This document shows, piece after piece, positions 1 through 12,111 of a stretch of DNA of 64,000 bases. Location of the stretch: positions 37,217,234 to 37,281,233 of the forward strand of contig JBCFYV010011164.1 in assembly GCA_039000515.1 (NCBI GenBank). The letters run 5' to 3'. The stretch comes from Timema cristinae. Its lineage: Eukaryota > Arthropoda > Insecta > Phasmatodea > Timematidae. The stretch's first letter is position 1, and every line of letters begins with the position of its first letter. The notes below the pieces were generated by a model that saw nothing but the letters and a program-made list of their open reading frames with translations, had not been told where the DNA came from and did no database searches. Made by a program: the position numbers and the translations under genes.

Positions 1-580
1 AGGCTGCACAGAGAAATCTAACTCTGAGGTATGATAAAGGAATGTGTAATATTTTGTACTTCCATCGCAGGTAATTTGCTTCCTGGTTCATCTGCCAGAG
101 GTTAATCCAAGTTTTCCCTTTCTTTTTGTCAACAGTGTGACATCAGCGCCCATAATTCTCCAGAAAGTGATGGTGATAATCTGTGTAGTCTGTTGCATAC
201 TGAGTGTGTGTGTGTTTGTGTGCTGGCATCGCGACGTCTCCTGAGAACTACTTGTTGGTCGTCTGCCTGCGGGCGTCTCTACACCGCAAATGTCTGTTAT
301 TGCCGCCTTCATTTCCTTATTGTATCTTCCACCCCTTTCGTCCAGCTTCACTTTGGTGGAACCAAGGAAATTTAAAAATAAAGGCCATTTTCGTATGTTT
401 ATTTAGTTCCTGCAGGGGGGGCCTCAAAATATCATAAAAGAGAGTTCAACTGTCATTGCTTTTAGCCCATTTCTAAATGAAGACGTATAGTAAAATAAAA
501 ACCATTTCTCTTGAATGGCTTACTGCGTCACATATCAATATACTGGAATTCTTATGACGGGGATATCAAGGTTTAAGCAA
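1..580. other. No gene recognised
   Basis: This stretch has only short overlapping open frames around 88-437 with no recognisable motif, biased towards low-complexity TG and CT runs. No promoter, splice pattern or RNA gene could be supported. Confidence 0.5.
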
Positions 581-745
581 CAATCGGGTATGCTAATGGT
601 TTTTTCAAAATGGTTTCCCACTCTCCCTCCATGCAAATATAGGTACACTTCCTCAAAATTCAACCTTCCTCATTCTTAACACAAAAGCGTAAAAATTACA
701 TAGGCATACAGCCCAAATGTGTAGTAGAACGCGGGGCCAAAACTA
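580..745 (+). repeat. SINE remnant (body and 3' tail)
   Basis: The segment contains the body shared by the tRNA-derived SINEs of this window: a 'TGGTTTCCCACTCTCCCTCC' block, a 'cctcaaaattcaaccttcct' block and a decayed tail around 'gcccaaatgtgtagtagaacgc'. The tRNA-like head is not recognisable. Orientation is inferred from the order of these blocks in the better copies at 20164 and 58591. Confidence 0.5.
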
Positions 746-764
746 GATTATTATATAGTTTTGT

Positions 765-1085
765 AATTTATCTATATTAATAAAAGTCTAATGGTGTATG
801 TATGCATGTGTGTATATCCGTCCAGAAAATGTTTGGTCTTCTCAATCAGCTAGAAAGCTGAAATTTGTTGAAATTGTAAATAAACCACTAAAGAAAAAAG
901 TGTGCTCAAATCTTTCAACCTGGAAAATTTATAAATAAAAATCTAAATAATATAACCCGATTTATTTAATAATTTTAATTTGTCGACATGTTATTTTCAC
1001 TTCAAAAGCAAGGATAAACTAGAACAGAAGTTTCAATGTCAAACCCAAAGAGAAATTACAGATTATAATATATTAAACTGTTTAG
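765..1085 (+). repeat. Dispersed repeat, copy 1
   Basis: This segment resembles the reverse complement of 9700-10085. Shared landmarks are 'ataaaagtcta' near the left edge, 'aatttgtcgaca' followed by a GTTATTTTCA-like stretch, and a final 'attacagattataata' block. No coding remnant was seen. It could be a non-autonomous DNA element whose termini I cannot place. Confidence 0.4.
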
Positions 1086-1734
1086 CGAGTTTGTTTGTTG
1101 TTTAGTAGTCATATTTGTAATAAGAAAAGTGATTCCTTGCCAAAAATAATTACACAGTTAATGTTCATCATAATTCTATTTAATTTGAGATTACATATGT
1201 ATTCAGACAAAAAATGACTACTTCAATCAAAATACATCTTGAAATGGATGGAATTTCCATTGACAGAAAGAAATTGTCTTAGTAAGAATGTCATATTCTC
1301 TAAAGCAGAGCATTGCCTTCATTTGTGTATTTGGCTCATTTGCTGAGCTCAATTATCTGTGAAAACTTTCTTTGAAATGTTCACAGAATACTTTGCCAGG
1401 AAATACGATAAGCATACGCCCTGATGTTTTGGTTGTGAGCATTTGGCTCTCCAAAATGTACAGAACATACTGATCCTAGCAGGCAGAAAGTTGGAAGTAC
1501 TTAACTAGAGGAAACCTACATATAATCTTTCGGAAATCTTCCAAGATATGTCTGACTTAACAAGAAAGAAAAAGTTTACAGTAGCATGTAATTAACGTTG
1601 AACATAGAAGAAATAAATCTTCCTTTAGGATTACATTGAATGATGCAACCGTCATCAAAGGCTAAAATGCGTATTGGTGACGAGTTCCAAGCCATTCAAT
1701 AGATGCAGTCAATTATTTGTTGAAGAATAGGCAA

Positions 1735-2858
1735 CCCTAACTAATATTATAAATGCGAATGTGAGTTTGTTTGATTGTTTGTTTGTTTGTTACGCTTTCC
1801 CGCCTAAATTACTTGACCGATCATCATGAAATTCTGTAATTTGGTGGAAAATGATATGGAGCTCATGCTAAAGTTTACCCAGATTTACAACTAAATTTTA
1901 ATTTTTATCACTGGTTGTGTGCAAGATTAATTCTTGCACCAAAAAATGAAATCGTTAACAAAATCAACACTGACATTTTGAAATAGATGCAGGGAGAAAT
2001 AAAGGCGTATTTGTCAATAGATACAATCATGGACACAGAACAGAGCACTTCATATCCCGCTGAGTTTTTTAACTCTCTGGAGCTATCGGTGTACCCTCGC
2101 ATAAAACACAATTGAAACTAGGTGTACCAGTTATGCTTATGCGAAATTTAGATGCACCCCAATTATATAATAGGACGAGGCTTCGGATTACACAATTAGG
2201 GCAAAATATAATCTGTGCCACCATTATAACAGGTGTGGGAAAAGGGGAAAATATAATCATACCGCGAATCCAATAATCCCCACTGACCTAACATTTCAAT
2301 TCAAAAAACTCCAGTTTCCAATCAAACTTAGTTTTGCTATTACTATTAACAAAGCGCAAGGCAAACATTGCAGGTAGCAGGGGTGCATTTGGAAAAAGCC
2401 ATATTTTTCCCATGGCCAGTTATATGTAGCATGTTCGCGTGTGTCCAATGCCCAGAATTTGTATGTATTTGCGCCAAATGGAAGGACATACAACATAGTA
2501 TATAGGAGCGTCCTAAAATAATGATCTATTCTGTTCCCATGATTGCAACAGCCAAGAACAAGCGGAGTAAATAAGGGATGTTAATTAACTGTAAGTAAAG
2601 TTTAAGATGGAGTGGGATTTTCAATTCGCGGCAAGATATAACCTATGACTCTACTGACACACACTCCGCTACTTCTTTTCTACTCCAACACTTAATCCTT
2701 ATTTATATTGTGTATTTAGTATGTTTCTTTATCTCTACCTGTATTGACCAACAACCTGAAGTTCATCGTTTTTATTTTCATACTTCCTGTGTCGACGACA
2801 ACCAGAATGTATTGACAAAATAAACATTAACGCGAGCGAAGCCGTGGGCAAAAGCTAG
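1735..2858 (+). mobile_element. Helitron, internally deleted copy
   Basis: The left end (CCTAACTAATATTATAAATG, then a GTTTGTTT run and 'cgcctaaattacttgaccga') matches the usual 5' end of arthropod Helitrons. The right end 'cgcgagcgaagccgtgggca', closing with CTAG followed by T at 2855-2859, is a typical Helitron 3' end. Between them lies the C-terminal part of a RepHel helicase on the same strand (listed separately). At 1.1 kb the copy is far shorter than an autonomous Helitron of 5 kb or more and lacks the Rep nuclease. It is a rolling-circle element that leaves no target duplication. The 5' base is uncertain by a few nucleotides. Confidence 0.8.
2060..2521 (+). pseudogene. Helitron RepHel helicase, C-terminal remnant
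   Basis: Translating the plus strand with frame changes gives the C-terminal helicase signature of Helitron RepHel proteins: 'LGVPVMLMRNLDAP' near 2115-2160, 'TGVGKGENIIIPRIP' near 2230-2275, motif VI-like 'TINKAQGK' near 2340-2365, and 'HGQLYVACSRV' near 2412-2444, ending 'YNIVYRSVLK' before TAA at 2519. At least one frameshift lies just after INKAQGK, and the upstream helicase and Rep domains are absent. Family assignment rests on these motifs and on the flanking Helitron termini. The copy cannot encode a working helicase. Confidence 0.85.
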
Positions 2859-4540
2859 TAATGAAAAATCATATCCCATTTGGAAATAAGGTTTTATTGG
2901 TGAGGGATGACTTCAGGTTTTATTTATCCATTATTCACCATGCTCGTAGGGACAGCAATTATCAATACAATTAATAAATACTATCAAATGTGGACGGTGT
3001 TTGAAATTATCAAATTAAACAATAATATACGAAAAATTGACACTCACTTCCGTGCAATTGAAATGCATGAAATTAAATGAAATGAATGCAAGTGATGATG
3101 AAAAACTGAAAAAATTCTGTTTGAAATAAAATATCATGGAAAGGCCAAAAGTAATATTGACACACGGCTAAGTAGTTTAATACATATTTAGAAATAGGTT
3201 GAGCCCAATTGAGATATCCAATGGACATTCTGTGGGCACTAAATGATAAAGTTGCCCTAATTAATTACGCATTTAGTGTTTTAAAAGGAACGGTTCTTTT
3301 TTACATTCGTGTGAACTCAGTCTAATGTAAGGGTGATTGGGAAAAATACGACTATTCGATAGAGTTCGTAAGCAATTTAACGTCCTCAGAAATACCGCCA
3401 CACAAGCTAAACTTAAAAATAGGCGGTATAATAATGCTCCTTAGGTATCTAAATACTAAACAGGGCCTATGTAATGAAACTGTTTAGCAGTGATAAAATT
3501 GGTTTAACGCTATAATCCATATCCATACAACAATTTTAACAAGATTATCTCAAGGGAAATTATGTCCCTTACCAACAATTATTGATTTGGCACCTGTTAG
3601 ACCCGGCGTCCCCTTTATTTTGAGTTGGATGCAGCTCCCGAAGTTAAACTAGTTTATTCAATTACTCTTGATTAGTTACAAGGTTGAACTTATTTTAAGC
3701 CATTGCCAACGGTACCTTGCCTATTTTTATAACATTTTAAAATTCATTTAATAAAAGAGGATTAATTGAGTCCACTCTCACCTGATCCATTCTTACAATA
3801 GAAATATACTTATTTACAAAGACTAGTATTACATCGCTTATCGATTGGGGGTTAAGTTTTGTTAGTCTGGGTAATATAATCAATCTGTCGGAGACAGGCC
3901 TAAAAGCTAGTAAACATAAATTAACATCGGCTTATTTGTTTATTTTAAGTATTCAACGTGTACTTCACTTTCAAAATCAACTAATAACCTATATCAGCAC
4001 ACGACTTATACACTTAATTGATTTTAGAACAGACACAACATTTAGTATTGTAACAAAAAATTCATTTGATTGAACGGAAAAGCCTAAATTTCACCAATTG
4101 TAAATTAAGTTGTCATGACCAGAATCGAACCTGGTAGCTTGATAAACAAACGCGTTATAAACTAAGATTAAGTGAGGAATGTTGCCTCAATTTTTTTTCC
4201 CCCGCCGCGCTTAACTACCTGTTCAGATTATATGCATATGACTTATGTTAAGTACTCTAATGGGGTAGAGGTTAGGAAATAAGTATTTTAGAGGCACTTT
4301 AGCCACTATGGATATCCACATATTTACACAATAAATGTGAGTAGGAATGAAGAAGGTAGAACTTAGAGAAAATATGCAAACACTTTTATAGGGGAAGAGT
4401 AGAGAATCAATTAGAAATACTATCTTCAGTAGGTCCAGCCTAGATTCGAAGCTCCAGCCCTTACTGTCATGGTAAGGTTGATGCCTTATGTCATGGTTTT
4501 TGTGTTTGTGTTAACTCAAATTAGAAGTTTAATATCCATT
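2859..4540. other. No gene recognised; AT-rich
   Basis: No open frame or motif is supportable. One tRNA-like remnant, reading on the minus strand around 4110-4140 ('ccagaatcgaacctggtagc'), and a diverged minus-strand SINE around 4197-4440 are visible. Confidence 0.4.
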
Positions 4541-4550
4541 GTGCCCCATT

Positions 4551-4800
4551 ATGTGGCTGAATAGTCTAAGGAGTCACGATCACAATGGACTGTCCTGCCG
4601 TTGATGGGGGATTCAAGGCTCAAATCCCGGTCAAGTGTACTGAGCGTGTTTTGCCCTAAATGGTTTTCTTCTTCCCTTTCACAAAATGAGAGTAGATTTT
4701 CTCTAAATTCAACCTTCCCTATCCCTACTACATTTGCGTAGTTGTTTTAATAGAGGTGTAATTTTGATGGTGAGTGTGACGCGGTTACAAAAATAATTAT
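4551..4800 (+). repeat. tRNA-derived SINE, diverged
   Basis: It has a tRNA-like head ('gtggctgaatagtctaagg', then a B-box region 'ggctcaaatcccgg'), the 'gtgtactgag' linker, the 'atggttttc' body block and a decayed tail with 'gatggtgagtgtgacgcgg'. The head matches the type that reads 'gtctaaggcgttac' at 21731. Confidence 0.6.
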
Positions 4801-7296
4801 AAAAAATTAACAATTTTTTCCTCAGCTGGAATCGAACCAACTGAGTCACAGGAGTTTATATCAAAATTTTGCCTCCAAGGCATGTTTTTTGGGGAAAACA
4901 TTAAATTATCTATATTTAGAAATCGATTAAAATGGTAAAAACTTTCCAGGAATGCTGTCTAGAGCCCCGAGACTATAATTATGTTCCTTGTGGCAAGTTG
5001 TAGCATAAGGCTGTCAGTGTTTGCTCGGTGGAAACTTATTTATTTATTGTTTTGGACAACACCAGAGGCTGTTTGTCGTAGCACGCATGCCTGACTTGTA
5101 GCCTTCAATTTAGGGATAGATCTCACAGAAAAACTTTAATATGCCAGCAGTGTTAACTAAGCTCTAGCGTGTTCGATGACCATCGAGGCCGTGCTATAAT
5201 CTCGGAAAGGTACAAATGGGGGTGGATTATCTATGATAAATGTTTTCAAACTCTTTTGTTGTCAGGTAATATATATTGCTAAAGTGCGCTGTCTAGAATT
5301 TCAGCTACGGATGAATATCCCGCGTTACTACAAGAAATTTAAATTATTTTTTGAGGACTATCTAAGGTGTACTTTCTAAGCACACAGTTGTTCTAAGAAT
5401 ATGACTTAAAAACTAATCTAAAATATAATAATACACCTGATACTACAAAATCAATCCCATTCAGAATCGTACTAATTGTAAAGCTTGATGAACTCGTATG
5501 CAAATAATAAATATATGTGCCAGCTCCACCCGGAATTGAATCAAGACCCAATAGACTTATTTCAACTACTCTCGCCATTTTTAAATGTGGAAGGAGATCG
5601 AAAAAACATAAAGTGCCATGATTTTTTTTTTTAGATTTAATGTGGAAAAATTAATTGCCTAGTTTAACTTAATTTTAAAAATATACAGCAACAAACTCAG
5701 ACTGTGAATGTAATACTCAGTTGATAAAGGAACTTACCCAATGAAAGTGATATATATTTTACGTTCCCTGAGAATCGAGCCTGGGATCCTTGGATCTATC
5801 CTAAGTCACCAGAGGGATTAATTAAATTCTTATGTTGACCTTTGGCTATGGATATCATATGACCTTTCGTTTCACTACCTTTATTTTTAATGGTCCGGTT
5901 CTGTTAGCTGAAATTCATCCATATGTTATAAACTTGGAGAACATTGTAGAACAATAAAATAAGAAAATGAAAAACTTTTGATAGTTTAGGAGTTTAAAGT
6001 CGTTCAGTCATGTGTAAGCCAAAATATGCGCCCTGTAAAAATGCAATGCCTTCATAAAGTTTACATTTTCATATATAATATTAGACACTACAATCCATTT
6101 TAGAAAAAGACAGCCACAAAACTCATGCCATTAATGCACCACTAAACTAAAAATAATCATACCCAATTCAGAAATTCAAAGTCAAAGTGAACACAATGTT
6201 TGAGTTTTTCATCTGTACGAGTAAATATCATTAGTTGGGAAGTCTTTTAACAATAGAGAAACTTTTTTTTAGATATCATAAGTAATATATTTGCTCTACT
6301 GCGTCTTGACTGATATAAAAACATATACTGACAGGGCACAAAAAAAAAACAGATCACACTATTACTCGAAGCTTTACACAAAAGACACCGCCTGTGCCTT
6401 TCTAAATGTATCCCAAATTACATTTTCGCTATGCACATTATATGAAAGTAAAATAAATCCGTTTCTTTCGCCAAATCACATTAAGTGTCGTGTTTGTCAT
6501 GCTAGATGGAATAGAATTACACGCTTTTGTGACGTGCTTTGTAGACCTGCAAACCGTGTTTTAAACGTTGTTTATGGTCGTAGCCACAGTTCTAATAACT
6601 TTTCCGTTAATCTAGTAGCACAATGGTTCACCGCGTGACAAGAAATATAGTGGTAAACTTGGTACAGGAAATATAGATTAATTTCAAATAAACTAGAGAT
6701 AAGTATAGGTCAAAATGTAGGAAATATTTTTTTACATTTTAGATACAAATTATTTTCACATCTGATCCTACTACCCATCCAGAATATCAGTATTTAATTA
6801 TACTAATAAAGTAGAAACGAAAAAGATAAAATGTATAGAAAATACGACTGAATTTGATAGGAGGGAGAGTGGAAACACTATAGTAGAGAACACCTTTAGT
6901 ACGCTCACTAAGTATTTAAACCCCGACCTCTTCCTCCCCAGTAATCCACACTATAAAATATTGACGTCCAGTCTACGTGCCCACCGATGCGGGTTATAAG
7001 AAATATAGTTTCACGTCTACGTACAGGTCGAATTTTATCTCATCTTGGTAAAAGAAAGATAGTACCATAGTGCAAAAGAATATAGCTTTGTATCGAAGTA
7101 TGAGAAATATTATTCTTTATCTTGGTGTAAGAAATGTATTCTTAGATTAAAGAACAAAAAATGTACATCGAATTACAAGGAGTATAATCTAAGATATAAA
7201 AAAAAGATAGGTTTAGACCAAAGTGCAATAACTATTTTATTACATAATGTAAAATATACTCTTTATCAAAATAAATACATAAAAGGTATTATTAAT
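4801..7296. other. No gene recognised; scattered tRNA-like remnants
   Basis: Short minus-strand tRNA-like stretches occur near 4826-4860 (with 'gctggaatcgaacc'), 5519-5560 and 5765-5810. A 115-codon plus-strand frame at 6291-6638 has no recognisable motif or composition bias and begins without ATG. Otherwise the sequence is AT-rich spacer. Confidence 0.4.
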
Positions 7297-7565
7297 ATTA
7301 GCACCGCGTCTTACTACACGTTTGGGTTAGACGCACTTAAGCTAATGTGTAATGGTAGGATGATTGTGAGATGAAATGGAGGACCTACAGCTTAACGTGG
7401 AATCCGAACCACGGCGGAGGCCTGGCATTCCCCACATTCACAAGATGTCTTGTCAGAGGTTAAGGAAGTGTTTGGTAATCAGATAAATTTGTGCCGGGAC
7501 CGAGGATTGAACCCCGGACCCCAGCACAGAAGTCCGACACCTTACCCCTAGACCCCCAGGTCACC
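7297..7565 (-). repeat. tRNA-derived SINE, type D, full length
   Basis: Read on the minus strand it starts with a tRNA-like head (GGTGACCTGGGGGTCTAGGG, B box 'GGTTCAATCCTCGG'). A body follows with 'acctctgacaagacatcttg', 'ccgtggttcggattccacgt' and 'tcatctcacaatcatcctac', and it ends in the common tail ending 'aagacgcggtgctaatatta'. It is nearly the same as the copies at 18568 and 41901. Confidence 0.85.
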
Positions 7566-8525
7566 CTCATAAAGGTATTCCTAAATAAAAATAAATATAA
7601 ATAAAGTTTTTCACTATAATCCAAGAAAAAGAAAGAGTCTTTTATCAAAAGTAAAATAAATATATTCTTAAACCAAAATTCAATATCTTATTACCTTCGC
7701 ATAAAAATTGTATTCTATCATGATATTTAAATTATTTGTTTAGCACAAGTAAACATTATTGAAGAATTGATAATCATAAAAGTACACATTTAGTTTCCGT
7801 AAATTCCAGAAATAACTTCAAGTGGTCATTTTTTAAGAACTTTAATTTTGCCTTTATATTACCAAAAGTACCAGATTCAAAACCTGTTAAAAACCTTGCC
7901 TGTGATTTTAAAGTTAACGCTAAACATCTGAATAAAATTAATATTTAGAATTTAGTATTTTATTCTCTCTACTGTCTTATCATTGTTTTATTGTTTAATG
8001 GAAGCCAAAGTTAAATATTACGCCTATCAGTGACGACGCGTTCTTTCGGACCACAGCTTTGAGGGCATAAAAAGCGTCTTTTCGTGGCGTCTCTGGCCAG
8101 ACGACAAGGAGTGGACTGGGTTAGTCATTCACTGGTTGAAAGGGGAAGAGAGAAGGGATATAAGGGGTAAATGGGGGGAAGGGGAACAATAGGAAGTACG
8201 CGACATGGAACCGGAAGCAACAGTTAGCTAGCCGGCACTTCATGACGTCACGCACACCTTCTTTTTCACCCTGACCGTCAACTTGAAGAAAGTCTAAAAC
8301 TTTTTTACTTTCGCTTTGCTTTCAACTTTCATCCTTTACCTTGGGGTGAAATTATAGTAGCGTTATTATCAATAAATAATAACTAGTTTTAAACCTGTTT
8401 ATGACAGGCTGATGTCACTATTATCCAACTTAACAAAACTGAACCTTCAATATGTATATTCGTGAAAGGTTAGGTTTTGTTAGGTTGGGCTAGCGTGTTA
8501 TAAAATTATATTTCTTTCACTTGTA

Positions 8526-8904
8526 TTAAGGTGGGGATGTAGGCGACTCGAGAAACGGGCAGTATTTTTTCAGTTTTTATAGCAAAACTTTTTTTGGCCA
8601 AAAAAATCAACTATTACTTCATGCTTTAGTTTTATTCACATGGTGACCACAACAGTTGTTGGATGTCTGTCAAAGGTGACCTAGAATTTAATGACAACAT
8701 TTATCTTTATTTAAAAAGTTTGTATCTTTTGCCGCTACGCTCATGACAGATATTCAACAACTGTTGATATCACCATTTGAATAAAGTTGAACACTATGTT
8801 TCTACTGGAGCTATATTTTATCTATTTTGGCCAAAAAAAGTTTTGCTATAAAAACTGCAAGAACCCCGTCCTCTTCTTGCGTTACCTGCATCCCACCTTA
8901 AATA
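8526..8904. mobile_element. MITE with ~75-bp inverted ends, TTAA-flanked
   Basis: The left end TTAAGGTGGGGATGTAGG and the right end CCTGCATCCCACCTTAA are inverted repeats. They extend inward through 'cagtttttatagcaaaactt' and its complement 'aagttttgctataaaaactg'. The element is about 375 bp and non-coding. TTAA borders are used by piggyBac-type transposases, but I saw no transposase, so the driving family is a guess. Related copies lie at 45541-46202 and 57695-57848. Confidence 0.75.
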
Positions 8905-9050
8905 AGAATGCCTTAAGTGCGAGTTAACTATATTAATTTTATTTTTAATAAATAAAATAAAAATGTATTTATATACCATGTCTTTATGGATACTGAAGGG
9001 CTTTTCGGTATCACTGCTCCCTGATTTGATCCAACAACTTTAAGCCTTAC

Positions 9051-9205
9051 CCGTGGTTCGGATTCCACGTTAAACTGTAGGTCCTTCATTTCATCTCACA
9101 ATCACCCTACCATTACACATTAGCGTAAGTGCGTATAACCCGAACGGGTAGTAAGACGCGGTGCTAATAATAATAATAATATAATAATATATAATAATTT
9201 AAGCC
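9051..9205 (+). repeat. SINE type D, 3' half
   Basis: It begins at 'ccgtggttcggattccacgt' and runs through 'gcgtataacccgaacgggta' to 'gacgcggtgctaataataat' followed by an AT-rich run. It matches the 3' half of the copy at 18568. The tRNA-like head is missing, as expected for 5'-truncated retroposition. Confidence 0.8.
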
Positions 9206-10580
9206 TTACGTCTGTTGAGCTTTGCACTCTGGAAAAGCCGCGTACAATTGGCCATGGCTGAAAACTGGCTTGGGCAGATAAATACCAACCCTCAAGGTTT
9301 GACCTTGAGATTTTTTAAGTCATTTATAACGTTAGTTTATACAGGAACTGCCTTCAGCTCCAAATAAGAGGGATTTAAGGATCTAAAAGGTCCTAATCAA
9401 TTTTTCGTATGAAACACACATTTCCTTGAGACAAACCTTTTAAAATTGTTGCGTAGGTTATATTTATATCCAATTTTGTAGCCTCTAGGTGGGTTATATT
9501 GCATAGGTCCTGTATTACATACACAAACACACACAAACTAATAGTCAAACATTAGTTTTATTTATAAGGTTATGTGTTATGGCATTATTTTACTCTGAAG
9601 AGCTAGTTGTCTTTTAATTAGAGTAGCAATCTGTTTGTACGAATACATATTTAATCTATGTAAATTTAAGCTCAAAATTAATATGTTTAACGATACCTGT
9701 CAAATTTGCACTAACTAAAAAACACTTTTTGCTAACTAATATGAATACAAATCAACCAATTATAAACACATATCGCTGTATTATAATTTGCAATTTTTCT
9801 TTGGATTTGAGATTGAATTTATATTCTAAGCTTTCCTTGCCTTTGAAATGCAAATAACGTGTCGACAAATTAAAGTGACAAAATAAATCAAGTTTTTAAT
9901 TTTTACAAATTTTATTTCTTACGAGTTTTCAAGTTTGAAAAATTTGCGCAATTCTTGAGAGGTTCCTCTACAATTTTACCGAATTTCAGTTTTCTCTCTT
10001 TTTGAGAAGTACTGAAAATTCTTTGGGCAGAACTATCTACATATTATATAAACAACGTTAGACTTTTATCACTATAGATAGCGTATAATTGTAATGGATT
10101 AAAACGTAGTATCAACGTTTATTTGCTTCATAAGAATACATCAAGAGTAAACAACTCTGTAAACTGTAAAGTTAAAATATATTAGAATTATGGTAAGAAA
10201 AAACATTTAGAAAATACAAACATATCTTTTTACTGCATACATTGATAGCATTTTACTTTGTCCTCACATTACCTGACGTATCAATCAATATATGTACATA
10301 GTTTTAGTGCCTTCCTAGTTTAATTATTAGACTGTAGACAAGCTCCATTAGAAACCAAATCTTCATTTTATGGTAAGTTTTGAATAAAAGCGACAAGCTC
10401 TTTTTATGTAAAAGATCGTTTGAAGTAAAAATGTCTTTGGTAAATTAATCTTGTAATAACTACCACTAGCAATGCGACTGTGTGTATCTATGACAGGCCT
10501 AGCAAGCCGGTAGTGGAAAATATAATATGTCTTGAAAAAAAAACTGACCCACGCACATGCTGGATGTAAAGTAAAAAAAT
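9206..10580. repeat. AT-rich spacer with dispersed repeat copy 2
   Basis: 9700-10085 is the inverted counterpart of 765-1085 (shared 'cgtgtcgacaaattaaa' block). No coding signal is visible in the rest. Confidence 0.4.
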
Positions 10581-10584
10581 CAAT

Positions 10585-10795
10585 GTGACTGATGGCACTT
10601 ACGAGGACTGGGAGTTTGAGGTTGAAGTCTCGGTTGGGTGGACTGGAGGTGGTTTTTTCTAAATGGTTTTCCACTCTCCCTTCATGCAAATACGGGATCA
10701 CTTCTTATTAATTCAACCTTTAAAATTCCTAATCCATTAGCGTAATTATTACTTAAGTATATAACCTGAACGGTTAGTAAACGCGGTGCTAAATA
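10585..10795 (+). repeat. tRNA-derived SINE, partial
   Basis: The copy starts inside the tRNA-like head ('gaggactgggagtttgaggt') and continues through 'ggtggactggaggtggtttt', 'ggttttccactctcccttca' and the tail 'ttagtaaacgcggtgctaaa'. A 112-codon minus-strand frame across this interval is only the reverse of the SINE. Confidence 0.75.
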
Positions 10796-11137
10796 ATATT
10801 ATTTACACAGTGTATCATCTTCAGCAACCAATCCGACTTATTAGTAAGGCGTGTTGCATTTTAAAGTAGAGAAGGCGCTGGTGATGACAAAAGGAGTTGG
10901 TTCTTTTCAGCTTAGAATGCTGCATTTACCGAGTGAGGACTATCATGTTTTATATAAACAATAATAGTTATAACGAATACGAGTCACATGTACTATATTA
11001 TATATACGAGTATACATAGTATGTTAGCAAGTTTATCAGTTATCACAATAATTTTATTTTAGAATTCACGATATTTGAATCCGTCTTGAAAATATGTACT
11101 GTCCCTTTTAACAAGAGCTGACACCCATTTTTGTGGT

Positions 11138-11320
11138 CGTGTGGTCTAGGGCGGTAGGCTGAATTGACTAATACAAAGATATTGGGATTCTAATCCCAGT
11201 CGGGTGTACTGAGGACGTTTTTTTCCTGATTAGTATCTTAATTTATAAATATCTTCCTAATCTGGACAACACAAGCGTAATTAGGTTTATAGCCCAAACG
11301 GGTAATGAGATGTGGTGACA
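11138..11320 (+). repeat. tRNA-derived SINE, diverged
   Basis: The head 'gtggtctagggcggtaggct', a B-box-like 'ggattctaatcccag', the linker 'cgggtgtactgagg' and a tail with 'caaacgggtaatgagatgtg' identify a diverged copy of the SINE type seen at 17732. Confidence 0.6.
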
Positions 11321-11873
11321 AAAATAGAAACAAAAACAACTGAAGTAAATCACATTCAATTGTAAGGATGACAACATATTCTATGGCCAGTATGAATTAT
11401 TTTTAATAATTTTTCCACTGTGAGAAAAGGTCAAGGTTTTCGTTAACGATCGTTAGAAGATAGTCATGACCAAAGTCTTACGTCTTTTACACATATTACC
11501 TATGATAGAGAGTGTCAATTGTGATAGGTGTAAGATAAATATATTGGTCCTTTGCCAATGTTTCCTATTAGATTTTGGTTTTTATTTCTTATAAAAGGTT
11601 CTTTCGTTGGCAATTCAACTTTAATGTACAGTAACTTCATTTACTATGAAAGGTGGAAGAACTACCATCCACGTGAGATTAAATTATTGCTCTATCTTAT
11701 TATATATGATGTAATGTAACCATGCAATGTAAGCTTGCTACCTTTCAGCGTTAAGGAAGTGTAGACTACACTTTTTACACGTCTTACCCAACCCGACGTC
11801 CTAGTTTCGGATCCTGCTTGGGTTATTATATGATATGATCACCTGGGATTCACGTACGTCAGCCTATATTTAT

Positions 11874-12111
11874 TTAGCACCGCGTTTTACTACCCGTTCG
11901 GATTATACGCTTAAGTACTAATTACACTAATGGATTATAAATGGGAAGGTTGAATTTAGTGGAAGTGAACCCGCATTTGCAATGAGTGAAGAGTGGAAAA
12001 TCATCCCCAGTTACCATAACGTGAGCGAGATTCATAATTCGATCTCCCCGTCCTCAGCAGTCTGGCTCAACACTAAACTAGCACGTCAGCCAACTACGCC
12101 ACCGAGGCGGG
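11874..12111 (-). repeat. tRNA-derived SINE, type A
   Basis: On the minus strand: head 'cccgcctcggtggcgtagtt', the region around 'gctgaggacggggagatcga', body, and a tail ending in 'acgcggtgctaaata'. The orientation is opposite to the copies at 20164 and 58591. Confidence 0.8.

Noticed and set aside
6291..6638. A 115-codon plus-strand frame
   Set aside because: It has no ATG start, no motif and ordinary AT-rich composition; it is compatible with chance.
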